Counted from the stretch's first letter, positions 27,801 to 56,876 are shown. The stretch: DNA of 64,000 bases from Daphnia pulex (GCF_021134715.1 NC_060019.1:4402001-4466000); one strand, 5' to 3'. Notes: generated by a model not told the origin, from the letters alone. Translations and numbers: made by a program.

Positions 27801-28372
27801 AAATGAGACGGAAGGGACTGGTGGCCCATCACCCAGAAACGGGAGAGGAAATGAAATCAATTGGGGGGGGGGGGGATATTATTTGGATTATAGAAAAAAT
27901 CAGATGTGAGTGGGGGGCGGAAAAATCAAAAAAAGGAAAGACGGGAGGAGTCACGGCCGGAACGGACGGACGATATTGCATCACAGAAAAAGAAGAATTC
28001 AATCAATTCGGGAGAATTTTAAGAAGGAGAAGAATGGCATGATTTTTAAACACGCTAAAAAAAAAGAGAATTGAAGGGGGGAAAAATAAGGATCTAAATA
28101 ATGGAAACGTGAGAACAACGGTGTGTGTGTGTAGGGGGAGGAGGTTTTTCTTTTTTTTTCCTGTTTGTTTTTTAAATATGATAAATTGAAACGTAAGAAG
28201 ATCGAGCCGAATAACACGAAAACACGAGTGTCATATTTCAAGATGGGAGTTTTTGCGGGTTCTCCATCCCTAATCTGTTTTGTTTTTTTGTCTTTTTTTT
28301 AATCCTTTTTTGTTTTTTCGTTAAGTTGGGTGTAAGTTTATCTTCTCGTTATTATTATGATTATCGTCATCA
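24884..28372. other. Intergenic region: PLC-delta upstream DNA and kinase 3' flank, microsatellite-rich
   Basis: No supported gene in 3.5 kb. It holds the likely promoter and 5' UTR of PLC-delta (just above 24883) and the 3' UTR of the PCTAIRE kinase (just below 28373). Low-complexity DNA is frequent: AC tracts at about 25110-25132, 26915-26930 and 27600-27668, CTA/TAC triplets near 25988-26007, G-runs at 26367-26377 and 27863-27874, and A-rich DNA at 27337-27410. Confidence 0.4.
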
Positions 28373-42419
<14,047 letters not shown>

Positions 42420-43409
42420 TGCAGCAAACGTCTTTCAACACAGCCCAACACAAATCACTCAGAAATCACGAACGGGAGAAAAGCAAGAATATCTCACTAA
42501 ACTACAGAGAAAACAGAGAATTTCCTAAACTTTACTTGACATGTACCATGGAATCACAGATGTGAAGTAAGGACAATAATCAGCATTCAAGGGCATCGAC
42601 ATGCTTGCAGCACTCACTGTTTATTCAGCCATTTGCCTGTACATTGCTAACAATGACACCTAGCGACTCCATTTGCATTTACTTGTGTCCCTCTATCAGA
42701 GAAAAATAAGAACTTTGGAGGGACATCCTTGTGCGCCAGGTTTGGGTCATCAAATGGATATAACAAGTCAACGAGTCATACGATATATACTGCTGTTTTT
42801 TCTAGGTCCTATTCGTTGTCTCCTCCCAGCGATTGATTTTACAATTCAAGGATCAGAGTAAACTTATGCTTTGCCTTTTGCCAACAAAAGCACCTTGACG
42901 ACCTTTCCATGAACAGTCATGTTTTCCCACATTTCAATGCAGCAATCAGCCTGATCATATTAGGTTAATCGTAAAAGGAACAATTTGTTACCAACACTTG
43001 CATTTCTTTGGAATAGTCTCTTTTATTACTAAGCTTAAATAAAGACGAATTTGTTTGTACAAGATCAGAATCTACTACATCGACGCGTCCGGCGTCCCGC
43101 TGATGTCGCGTAGTGAACATAGTACAAAAACTTCTTAAATGAGGCATTAAAAATATAGGGTATCGATGGGTATCGAGAAAAAAAGAATTATTTCAGAATT
43201 TCTCAGACTTAGACACAGAGCGCATCTGCGCATGGAGATCGTTGTGAAGAGTTGTCACTTTTCACAGAGTAATTGGTATAAATTCGAATGTATGTGTATA
43301 ATATTATAATATGATACAGTATATGTATATCATAGCTTTAATAAATATCTATCCACTCTCTCACCCAGCTCTCACCCAGTTCCACTTCCAGAGTTCCAGC
43401 AGAGCTGCT

Positions 43410-43967
43410 TAGGGCTGTGGCCCGGGCGATGAAAACCCGGGCCACCGCCCGGGCTGAACGAAAAAAAACCCAACCCGACTCGACCCACCGAGGCATTTTT
43501 TTTAACGGGGCGGGCGACGGGTCAAACCCCCGGGCCCGCGGGCTAACCCGAGCGGTGGCGCCATCTAGTAGTCACATAGAGAAGCTCGTTATTCTCTATG
43601 CCTGCGGCCTCAAAATATTGCCGCCAAATGCTCTACGATAATTTCGTAGCATGAAAAGTAGGATAAGTGGTAGAAAAGGGCGTTCAGGGGTGTTCAGAAG
43701 ACAGAATTGATGTGTCACTGTTGGAAGAAGAAGATAATTAAGAAATTTAGGGAATTTTTTAAAGTTTGTAAAAAAAAAGTGTGTTTGACCCGATTTTTTA
43801 CCCGGGCCGTTACCCAGCCGGTAAAATTTTTTTGACCCATGGGTTGGCCCGGGCCAAACCCGTTCACTCAGTTGGCCCAACCCGCTCCGACCCGCGGAAG
43901 AAGAAAAACCCGTCTAAAAAACCCATTAAAAAAAAACCCGCTAAAAACGTCCCGGGCCACAGCCCTA
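43410..43967. mobile_element. hAT-type MITE with perfect 17 bp TIRs and 8 bp target duplication
   Basis: The left end TAGGGCTGTGGCCCGGG (43410-43426) is the exact reverse complement of the right end CCCGGGCCACAGCCCTA (43951-43967). Directly outside lies an 8-base duplication GAGCTGCT (43402-43409 and 43968-43975), the size made by hAT transposases. Internally it carries many subterminal GGGCC / CCCGGGC / AACCCG words, which in hAT elements often serve as transposase binding sites, and no transposase. It is 558 bp and non-autonomous. The perfect ends and duplication suggest a fairly recent insertion. Confidence 0.93.
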
Positions 43968-44037
43968 GAGCTGCTTCCAGTTTGTTTGAGCGGTGAGCGC
44001 AAAATATGGCAATCAGGAAATGACAACACAGCATGTA

Positions 44038-44048
44038 TTCCCGCCAAA
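44038..44048. promoter_or_regulatory. Consensus E2F/DP site upstream of Mcm2
   Basis: TTCCCGCCAAA matches the canonical E2F site (reverse complement TTTGGCGGGAA) about 190 bases before the Mcm2 start codon. MCM genes are classical E2F targets, so S-phase regulation is a reasonable inference. Confidence 0.65.
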
Positions 44049-44235
44049 TTTCTTTATCCACTATTCTCTTCTCCTTTGAGGCTATCTGTTGCTTCTCTAC
44101 ATCTGGTGATTGGACCTGTCTATTTGATCCTCGCCGTTAAGTTGTTTGTTCCTTTAACTTGTCGAGGTTTTTACTTCATCCCGAATTTTGTTGTAGTATC
44201 CCGTCTCCCGTGCTCTGTGATAATTGCCACGAATC

Positions 44236-48019
<3,784 letters not shown>

Positions 48020-48333
48020 GAAGAGAAGCATGTAAAACGATTTTGCAAAATTAATGGTGTCAAGCAATTTGCCCTCGAGTGTAGATATAATTATGTCAAA
48101 TTGCAAGTTTCGCGCGTTTTCTTTACCCTCTAACAGAGCGTGTTTCTGGCCAGCATTCATGAAATAATACATCGCTCTCTTTATAGTCTTCTTTTTTTTG
48201 TAACATTACCAATATTCACGGGACACAACGGGACTTGGATTCATGCTATATGACTGGAGCGATGCCTGGGGAAGTTACGAAGATGGCTTACGGCAAACTG
48301 ATTGTGGTATAAACTGGTATGAAACCGATGCAA

Positions 48334-48339
48334 AATAAA
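48334..48339 (+). terminator. Polyadenylation signal of Mcm2
   Basis: AATAAA about 315 bases after the Mcm2 stop codon; the first canonical signal downstream. Confidence 0.5.
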
Positions 48340-48857
48340 CCTGGATGCATCAATTTTTGGTTTTTCCAATGTGTAGTTCTGGGGAATTTTGTGTTGAAAT
48401 TTGCCGGCTTGTTTAAGAGTGGTAGTGTGCTTCTAGAGTGTGCTCGAATTTATAACGAGTTTCATGAAGTTATTGCAATGGTTCAGCTACATAACTAAAA
48501 AGACAACATCACTAAAAACCAGTTTCTAAAAAAAAAAAACATTATAATGTGAAAGGAAAGTAGGTAAATTGATATTTAGAAAACTTTGAAATTGTATAGA
48601 TCAGCAGTCCAGAATATAACTTGGAGCATACAGTGTAGTACCAGATACAGTGGTACACGGAGAGATATGTGGCAGTTGGGATTGAGAAGTCTTCGGCGGA
48701 GGTCACAAATACCACTCTCCCATTTCCTCACTCATATCTTTAGTTTTTTCTTCTCACGGAATTCTGTGTGACATCCTGTTGTCTAAAAATTTTAAATCAA
48801 ACTGAAACTGGTTTTCTGTTAAGTTTTTTCCTCCAAAAGCCACCTGTGGTGATCGAA

Positions 48858-51800
48858 ATGGGATTAATCGAAACAATACGCTTTCGCATTATTCCCTCTT
48901 TGTCTTCTAACTGGAAAACGTACGTGTTGGTCCTTCTGCCGTTAATCCTTCTGCCATTACCAGTGCTAGGCAATGGAAAGGTAAGTGGTACTTGAGACAA
49001 TATTTAACTGTGAAGCATATGAATTTATTCACTTACATTACTGGAATCTTAAGCAAACTTCGCGCAACGCTGCAGCCAAAAATAGTAGCTATTGTCCGCT
49101 ATTGCCCTCGGGAACTCAAAAGCATGTAAATTATTATGTCATAAAAATATTGTCGTTTTTATATATGACTGTAGTAATTATGACTTAAAAGTTGACCGTT
49201 GCCAGTGGTCAACAAAATTTGTCTCAATCAGAAAGCGCAGAAACTGGTTTTGATAAAAGAAAACTCGTTCTGCCGGAAACGAGTGGATGTCAGCATTTCA
49301 TATAGTCTACGCGCTATCCAGATTAAGAACTCCTGCTCTTTGTATAGTATTTTGCAAACGAAAGAACACGAAGGTTAGACTACTTGCCTAAAGCGATTTG
49401 GAAAAATAAAACTTACTAATATATATTTTCATTACTGAAAAGTTTTAAAATTATTTAATATGGATGAACGGGAAATTAAAGAACTGAAGTACAGTTCAAA
49501 AGCTTTAATGGATTGTTCGACCTTGAAGGTGGAATGCACTCGCATTCTAAGACTCAGTTAATGTATTCTAGGCCTACTCTGGGCCTACTTCCATTCGTAA
49601 GAGTTAGAGCATGATTCATTCCCGTCCCTTCAGTCCTTCACCACTATTTTCTATTTTCGTTACTATCCCAAAATAAAAAAAGGAAATCCGAAGGAAATAC
49701 AAAAATACATAGAACTATCAATTAATTTTGGTTTTGACTGTTTAATGATATACGATTTAAGTGGTCCATCGTGTATATTTTTTATTTAGTCAATTGTAGA
49801 TGAATTCAACTAGTTTAAAGATAAGAACGAATATTTTAATCTGTATAGGAAGCACGAACAGGCTATGTAATCATCATAATGGCCATTTACTGGATGACTG
49901 AAGCTTTACCTGTACCCATCACGAGTTTGCTTCCAGTTGTTCTGTTCCCTCTGCTAGGCATAATGGATACTGGAAAAGTTTGCACAGCTTACATGAAAGT
50001 AGGAATTGCAAATATACACGAAATAAATCGCGTCAAGCTAGATATTTAATGCAACAATACAATTTTAAAATTTCGTTTTACGCTTCTAGGAAACAAACAT
50101 GATGTTTATAGGTATGTTCAAATTACGCATTCAATATAATTATTGATCAGCAATACCCAATCATTTATAGTTTATACTATTATAAAAGTAGTATATATAT
50201 ATATATGGTGTATATATTGGTACACTTCAGTAGCCTATTTGCATTGCTTGCTGTTTCTTTTATTTATTTATATTTGGCTCATAGGAGGCTTGATGGTTGC
50301 TCTGGCTATTGAACACTGCAATTTACATAAGAGAACGGCCCTAAGGGTTTTGTTGCTTGTTGGCGCTAGCCCTCGATGGTTTGGATAGTTTTGATATACT
50401 GAACTTCTTTCAAGAATTACACTTCTAAATAAGAATTAAATTGATATTATTGGTTCAAAATATAGGTTGATGTTAGGTTTCATGTTGGTGACAATGTTTC
50501 TTTCTATGTGGATTTCGAACACAGCTACTACTGCCATGGTAGGCTTGTATATATACTCTTTTGAGAAAACCCAAATACGACGACAAAAACGCAAAATATT
50601 TTTATTTATTAACTAGATGGTTCCGATCGTTGAAGCTGTCATTGAAGAACTGTTTAAGGTTTTCTTATTTTTTCCTGAAATACATAAATTTCTTTAATCA
50701 GTTAGAGTAAGTAAATCAACAAGAGGATGGCAATAATCGCATGGTACACGTTTTTTTTAACATGAAGGAAAATGAAGGATTCCGAGAGTCGCCAGTTACT
50801 TCGTTTGAGAATACATCAGTCGACACGAATCTTAGTTCCGAAAATGTTGATTGTTGCATCGATACTGTTGGTTCTATAGATTCCGTCGCTGATGTAGGTA
50901 AAAGTTGCCTAGAACTGACACCTTCTGGCCGTAGGAGGTCGGTAGTATATACATAAATGCGCTTCATCTTCAAGCCTAATTCACTGCAATCACTTATGCT
51001 CTTATTTTACAAATTACAAGTTGTTACTAGTTACATTAGAAGAATTAGAAAAATTTCAACTAACAGCAAAAAAACTGGCTCAATTGGACTAAACTAAAAA
51101 ATATTGGACTAATTCGATTTCATTTACTTTATACTAGCAGTTGTAATTGGGAAGAATTACGAGATGTTGTATAACATGTTTTACTTTCTCATGAAACAGC
51201 ACACATAATCCAGAACACAAGAAGAAAATCCGCAGCGGTGTATTCATGTCGATTGCATACGCTTCTAATATTGGAGGAACTGGGTCTCTGATTGGATCGG
51301 GTCCACAGTTGGCTCTAAAAGGAATATTGAATGAGTGAGTCGTTGATCTTTGCAATAGCCAATAGGATATGCTAAGATGTTACAGAATAGTTGATAGTTT
51401 TAAAATAGGATATGCTCGGATATGCTAAGATGTTACAGAATAGTTGATAGTTTTAAACAATGGATTGTTTTATTAGAACATATTGCAAATAATGTTTTTT
51501 ATTGCAAAAAAAAGTATTAATTGTTAAGCGAGTTCTGTTAATACTAATTACTAAAGAATAATAATTGGTACAGTACCCTCATGAAGTTTGGAAACACGGC
51601 GAGTGTTTCCGCGCTTCTAACACGGAGGCTTACGGGCCAAAGTGTCTCCTATTTTTACGCGATAACTCACGTTTGAGTTATCGCAAAGCAAATCTAAAAA
51701 AATTCTCTCGCTGAGGAAAGAATTACCTTTCACCATGATTTTTTGTAAATCACGGTGAATAGTAGTTTAGCCAAGTCCTAGATATAAAGTTTGGAAACAT

Positions 51801-54800
51801 CGGCTCATTCGCCATATGTTTCCAAGCTAAAATGTATGTTACTTTAAGAATTCTAAAAAATTCAAATATGTCAATTATTACTTGAAACTTGCACAAATGG
51901 TAGACGACATAGTCGTGTACAGTATGGTTCAAAAAAATCCGAACAACCTAAAAGCCACCTATCAGTCATGCGGGAACTATGTTTGGCTTTTTGTTCCTAA
52001 TTTTGGGGGCTAAGAACAAAGCGAAAGGTGGGAAGAAGGGAAAAGGAGTAATAGGCTCATTTAGCCACCGGTCATGCCTTTCCCCCAAAAAAAATCATGA
52101 ATGAAACCAGTCTGGAATTTCCTTTGCGGGTAAAAACGAATAACCGCATTTCAATAGCCTTAGGCCTTAGGCCCTAGGCTCACTGTCAATATTTCGACAA
52201 GTGACAAGAAAAGAAAAAAGCTGTCCAAATCATGCACCATAAAGCGGGAAAAATTCAAAGTTATCGTAATGTTGCTTTGAAATTTTTTTTGGGGGAAAGG
52301 CATGACCGGTGGCTAAATGAGCCTATTACTCCTTTTTCCTTCTTCCCACCTTTCGCTTTGTTCCTAGCCCCCCAAAATTAGTACCAAAAGTGAAACATAG
52401 TTTCCCGCAATGTGGGTAGGTGGCTTTCAAAATAAAATCGGTGTTCGGATTTTTTTGGACCATACTGTACATTTGGACAAAGTTTCAAATTTTTTAAATG
52501 AAACGCTGATTTTTGCCAATTTTTTAAAGAAAAGATGCCGATTAATTTTCGTGGCGCAGGGACGAAATCCTAGCCCGGGGGAAGAATAGAGGGAAGAGAA
52601 TAAAGGAGAACAAAGAGGTCCGGCGGTTTTCCATCTTCTATTCTTTCCGGGGCAGGATACGCTCCACGCGACGTGAGAAGAAAAATCAACATTTAATTTA
52701 AAAAATCGACAAAAATCAGCGTTTCATTAAAAAAATTTGAAACTTTGTCCAAATGTACACGACTATGTCGTCTACCGTTTGTAATTTGAGGATTAGTTAA
52801 AAACAACCCATACTAACCCTCGAGTTTTTCAAATAGTGCTGAAAAGTCGAGTCAATCATTTGAGAACGGATGAAATCTAAAATTTCCTTTAAATACGAAA
52901 CTAAAAAAACAACGCCTTTTTTTTTAAATTAGTGAATACTGAAACACCCTAGCTTACTTCACATCAAACTTTTGTTATATTTCAAGTACATTCCTGTGAA
53001 ATAAATAATAATTTTTGCATAGGTTATATGGGCCTGCTCCTGGATTAAACTTTGCTTCGTGGATGGCTTTTAATATTCCAGGAATGCTTATCAATACCTT
53101 CCTGGCATGGATTTGGCTTCAATATCTGTTTATTGGATTTAAACGGTAAATATCGGTAAATATAGTATTAGGGATACATCTTGGATAAAGACTGACGGGT
53201 GTGGCACGAAGACTTCTGCTGCCTTCGACACCGGCTACAGGTGTCGTTTTCTCATCTGCAATACAGCACCCACGACCTAATGTTCATTTTCAAGTTACCT
53301 TTTTTCTGCTTTATAAAACCTTCGTTTCTTTCGTAGAACAACAACCGACGAAGATGGAAAAACAAAAGTCGTTAAAAATTTGATTAAAAAAAAGTACGAA
53401 GAATTGGGTCCAATGACCTTTCACGAAATTGCGACTCTGATTCTATTCATTGTGTGCGTTTTTCTTTGGTTTTTTCGCGATCCACAGTTCATCACTGGAT
53501 GGTCGGAATATTTACACGCAGTGTAATTAACATAAACACTTAAATATTAAGGAGAATGATAGTTTTGACAATTTTTTACCTTTTATCATTCGGCAGAGAA
53601 GTAGACGATGCGACTGCGGTAATGACAATCGTTATGTTTCTTTTTATTATACCAGCAAAGCCAAAGATTTGGTGGTTCCGGAATGTAGGAGAAGGTGGCG
53701 TATTTTTTAAATGATTATTACAAATTCTAGGCATTAGTCAGTTTTTTATCACGTACATTTATTTATTTTTTATAAATTCATTTTTTTTAGTGACTCAATT
53801 TTCCGAATCTTGTTCCGCACTTTTGGAATGGAAGTACGTACAAGACAAACTACCTTGGGGAGTCGTCCTTCTTCTAGGTAATATTATAAACGTTATGTAA
53901 AATTGTAACGAAAATAAATAGTTTTGATTGATTAAGGTGGTGGTTTTGCCATTTCTGATGCGTCCAAAATATCCGGACTTTCTACTTGGCTTGGAGCTCA
54001 GCTTTCTGTTTTGAGTGTCCTACCTCCGTTCATCATTATGTTGACCATTTGTATAATGACTGCCGCCGTAACTGAAGTGTAACAAAATAATCTTAATTTG
54101 ATAAAATGTTACGTTATGATTTAACAAGCCGCCCACCACTCATTAAGACCGTTAAGGGAGTTTTGATTTTTCGGAAATCATCGTTAGGGATTTTAAAAAT
54201 AAACAAATAGTTGGGCTTTGTTCAAAAGTTTTCGCTAAGTGGTTTTGGTGAAAACCACAATCTTCTAGCTATTGTAGTATGGGGTAGCCAAAATTTTGAT
54301 TTTTTTCGGTTTTTGTTGACGCAATTGACGAGAAAACTGCCACCCCTAAAAATAGTTCGATTGTTTTAAAATGATGGGATAGCCCGCTGTCTCAATGAGT
54401 GGTGGACGGCTTGGTAAAGAACATATTGCTTATATATTTACTAACAAATTTGATCATATTAACGGGTTGGTTTCCAATCCCTCAATAAAACTTTAATGCA
54501 ATGATCGATTAATAAACTAGTAATACATTTTAGGGCGTCTAACACGGCTACGGCAAATATCCTTTTGCCCATTCTATCTGAAATGGCAAGTATTATATGT
54601 AAAAATCATCCATTTTCATAAAAAAGTAAATATTTTTCACGAATCTTTAAACAGGCCAATACCATACAAGTAAACCCTCTTTTTCTTATGCTACCTGCTA
54701 CAGTCACATGGTAAATAATCTATTTATAATTTACTGAAGTTTTCTGCTTTTACTAAATGCCTGCTTGATTTAGTTCTTATGCGTTCATGTTACCAGTCGC

Positions 54801-55089
54801 CACTCCTCCTAATGCAATCGTTTTCGCTGCAGGAAAAATGAATCAAGTAGATATGGTAACTGACAATTTTTAAATACATTTTAAGACCAATTTACACGAA
54901 CGGCAACTATTACAGATGAAAACAGGATTTTTCATGAACATTATATGTGTCTTCACCATTTGTGTGTTGACAGTAAGCTATGGCAGTTTTATGTTTGGAT
55001 TCGAAAAGTTTCCAGAATGGGCGCTTACAAAGCTTATTATGAATGATACAATGACCCAAATGATTCTTCGTTCAAACCATACTTTATAA
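48858..55089 (+). CDS. Slc13: SLC13-family (Indy-type) sodium/dicarboxylate-citrate transporter
   Basis: Seventeen exons join in frame to about 616 aa: 48858-48980, 49849-49998, 50090-50111, 50285-50378, 50466-50538, 50617-50658, 50726-50937, 51200-51334, 53023-53145, 53337-53522, 53597-53694, 53791-53877, 53937-54078, 54534-54585, 54655-54710, 54774-54855, 54916-55089. Membrane carrier for citrate and other Krebs-cycle acids; the fly homologue is Indy. Seen: many hydrophobic helices; the early [18 protein letters not shown] block; two SNTAT motifs ([24 protein letters not shown]), which form the Na+/substrate sites; [24 protein letters not shown]; and [19 protein letters not shown], the family signature. 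A polar, acidic loop (about residues 170-240, exon 50726) varies in the family. Oddities: a 22-nt microexon (50090) and a GC-AG intron after 54585. Intron 8 (1.7 kb) and intron 13 carry MITEs. Human SLC13 proteins are about 570-600 aa. Confidence 0.94.
51365..51457 (+). repeat. Tandem duplication, period 53 bp
   Basis: GGATATGCTAAGATGTTACA and the next 20 bases (AGAATAGTTGATAGTTTTAA, with one-base overlap) occur twice, starting at 51365 and 51418, in SLC13 intron 8. The copies are nearly identical, so the event is recent. Confidence 0.8.
51571..52525. mobile_element. Interrupted copy of a TA-flanked MITE (family A) in SLC13 intron 8
   Basis: Starts with TA then CAGTACCCTCATGAAGTTTG, followed by GAAACACGGCGAGTGTTTCC, the same end as the intact copy at 55272. 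Homology with that copy runs to 51917, is interrupted by a second MITE (51920-52467), and resumes at 52470 (CATTTGGACAAAGTTTCAAA). The expected right terminal repeat is missing: after about 52525 the sequence diverges, and an inverted copy of the same internal segment follows at about 52711-52780. The copy is therefore truncated or rearranged. Confidence 0.75.
51920..52467. mobile_element. Foldback MITE (family B) nested inside the family A copy
   Basis: Left end CAGTATGGTTCAAAAAAATC and right end, reverse complemented, CAGTATGGTCCAAAAAAATC match over about 26 bases with one mismatch. A TA dinucleotide flanks each side (51918-51919 and 52468-52469). The inverted arms are long, about 150-180 bases each (for example GGAGTAATAGGCTCATTTAG near 52046 and its inverse near 52320), so single strands would fold almost completely. 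It has no coding capacity. TA target and CAGT ends fit the Tc1/mariner superfamily. Confidence 0.9.
52711..52780 (-). repeat. Inverted uninterrupted copy of the family A internal segment
   Basis: AAAAATCAGCGTTTCATTAA through ACTTTGTCCAAATGTACACG ACTATG is the reverse complement of the family A segment that is split by the nested element. Here the target reads CATTTGG/TA/CACGAC without an insertion. With 52470-52519 it forms a large hairpin. Confidence 0.7.
54125..54413. mobile_element. Short MITE-like element in SLC13 intron 13
   Basis: The ends CAAGCCGCCCACCACTCATT (54125-54144) and, inverted, CAAGCCGTCCACCACTCATT (54394-54413) form terminal inverted repeats with one mismatch around a 289 bp element with no coding frame. 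No certain target duplication is seen, so the superfamily is open. Confidence 0.75.
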
Positions 55090-55135
55090 TAACTATTGTT
55101 AGACCTGATTAAATAATTGGCATGGTTTTATTGAT

Positions 55136-55141
55136 AATAAA
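55136..55141 (+). terminator. Polyadenylation signal of the SLC13 gene
   Basis: AATAAA about 47 bases after the stop codon, at the expected spacing for a short 3' UTR. Confidence 0.6.
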
Positions 55142-55271
55142 ATCTGGTTTTCTCTTGTATTTTTACAACAACGAAATCCAAAAACAAAAGTTTACAATTT
55201 GACCCAACCATATTCCTTTTGGAAGATCGATTTCGACCTAATCAACTTGACATTAAAACTTTATATTTATA

Positions 55272-55693
55272 CAGTACCTACACAAAGTTTGGAAACACGG
55301 CAAGTGTTTCCGCGCTTCTAACACGGCGGCTTACGGGCCAAAGTGTCTCCCTTTTTTACGCGATAACTCAAAGCAAATTTAAAAAAATCTTCTTGGTGAG
55401 GAAAGAATTTTCTTTCACCATGATTTTTTGTAGATTTTAGTGAATTGAAGTTTATCCGCAAAAGACTAGATATAAAGTTTGGAAACATCGGCGCGCTCGC
55501 CATATGTTTCCAAGCTAAAGTGTATACTACTTTAAAAATCATAAAAAATTCAAATATATCAATAATTTCTTGAAACTTGCACAAACGGTATGACATAGTC
55601 GTCTACATTTGGACAAAGTTTCAAATTTTTTAAATTAAACGCTGATTTTTGCCGGAAACACTCGCCGTGTTTCCAAACTTTGTGTAGGTACTG
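55272..55693. mobile_element. Intact family A MITE, 422 bp, TA target duplication
   Basis: A 40-base terminal inverted repeat with a single mismatch (CAGTACCTACACAAAGTTTG then GAAACACGGCAAGTGTTTCC) bounds the element, with TA on both sides (55270-55271, 55694-55695). It sits about 180 bases after the SLC13 stop. No transposase is encoded. It lacks the family B insertion and shows the ancestral junction (GTC/TA/CATTTGG). Ends and target point to Tc1/mariner-type mobilisation. Confidence 0.92.
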
Positions 55694-56289
55694 TACGTAA
55701 AAATTTAAATGAATGAATACTCTAATTATATCTGTAAATAGTTTATCAATATTTTCTGTTAGTACCCAGGTAGCAAATTTGATGTAGTTTTAATACTTTT
55801 GACAATGAAGTATTTAGGACAAAAGAAAAGTGAAAATTGGACATCGTTTAGACACCAACCTTGTCCTCCAAACGAAGTTCGTTTGAACATACAAAAAATG
55901 ACATAACTTTATGCTATAATTCAGGCTCAAAAAATGCTAGCACAACAAGTTCTTGTGTTAAGTAATCAAAATGTAAGTTAATTTAGCACTTCAATATTAT
56001 GAAGAAAGTAGGGTTTGGCTGTTTGCAACAGCTCATTTTATCAGATGCCTTTTTTCATTGCTTTTAATTGTTGCTGTCGAGGGCTGAGCGTTTAGAAGAA
56101 TGTTCTGTGAAATTAGAAATCACTTGAGCTGCGATATTATGGTGACACATAGCAGTATCAGGACGTGAGCTAGTCACGCTCATACAGAAGAAGATGTTCT
56201 CAGTTTGAAAATATAATTCACTCCGTTTAAACGGTCAGAGTTTGTGATTAATTCTTCAGATGCCATGAAGATTTCATGTTGTCCCTGTT

Positions 56290-56690
56290 TTGAATCAGAA
56301 CCAGCCGGTCCTGATGGTAGTTTATAAAGGTCACTCATTAGCCAAGATATTCACCATCTGTGTTACGCTCCCTATTGGTGTCACCGATATCCGCTTCACT
56401 CTTGATGGCACTGGGCCCACAATGACGCTTGCTACCATCACGTACACCTGGCCTCAATTTATGTTCGACATTGAAGGTTTATTTGCATCTGCCATAAAAA
56501 AAACTATGACAGTCGACCACCTTAAGATCATAGCCTTCAAATTGGAACTAGAAACAATAAAATATAGAAAGAAAACTCCAGCTCTATGGAGATCTCTCTG
56601 CCTATTCCTGTCAAAACTGATCCGAACACTGTTAAGTATAAGTTGTTTAAAGGGACAGATGGCGTAATAGTATTAATGTCGTACATTTTA
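56290..56690 (+). pseudogene. Unrecognised protein-coding fragment with a frameshift
   Basis: The plus frame from 56290 reads like real protein (LPIGVTDIRFTLDGTGPTMT, YTWPQFMFDIEGLF, MTVDHLKIIAFKLELETIK). Around 56575 the plausible frame changes: the next frame gives MEISLPIPVKTDPNTVKYKL and GTDGVIVLMS. That pattern, a coding-like frame continuing after a shift, suggests a decayed gene or an element-borne gene. I do not recognise the family, and the true start is unknown. Confidence 0.35.
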
Positions 56691-56876
56691 ACACATTATG
56701 TTTATATCTCCACACCCCCACCCCTAAAAAGATTCCAAAACACAGGAAAATAACCATAATTTTTGAATTTTTTTTTAAGACTACTAGATGGCTGCAATGT
56801 GTTTACCCTTGTAGAGAAAAAAACAGAGAAAGAGTGAGCAAATCAGATTCAATTTTTAACACGATGGGGATTCAAT

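Larger units (their letters stand above)
42420..44235. promoter_or_regulatory. Divergent upstream region shared by kinase (minus) and Mcm2 (plus)
   Basis: About 1.8 kb separates the start codons of the two head-to-head genes. It contains a 558 bp MITE (43410-43967), a pair of ATCGAT-containing, DRE-like sites near 43160-43180 (GGTATCGATGGGTATCGAGA) and an E2F-type site close to Mcm2. Transcription starts were not located. Confidence 0.5.

Noticed and set aside
26872..27860. Several 90-115 codon frames with TH/CV repeats
   Set aside because: They are translations of AC/GT microsatellites.
52530..52700. Possible third nested element between the inverted family A arms
   Set aside because: Only vague inverted similarity (GGGACGAAATCC and GGCAGGATACGC); no clean terminal repeats or target duplication.
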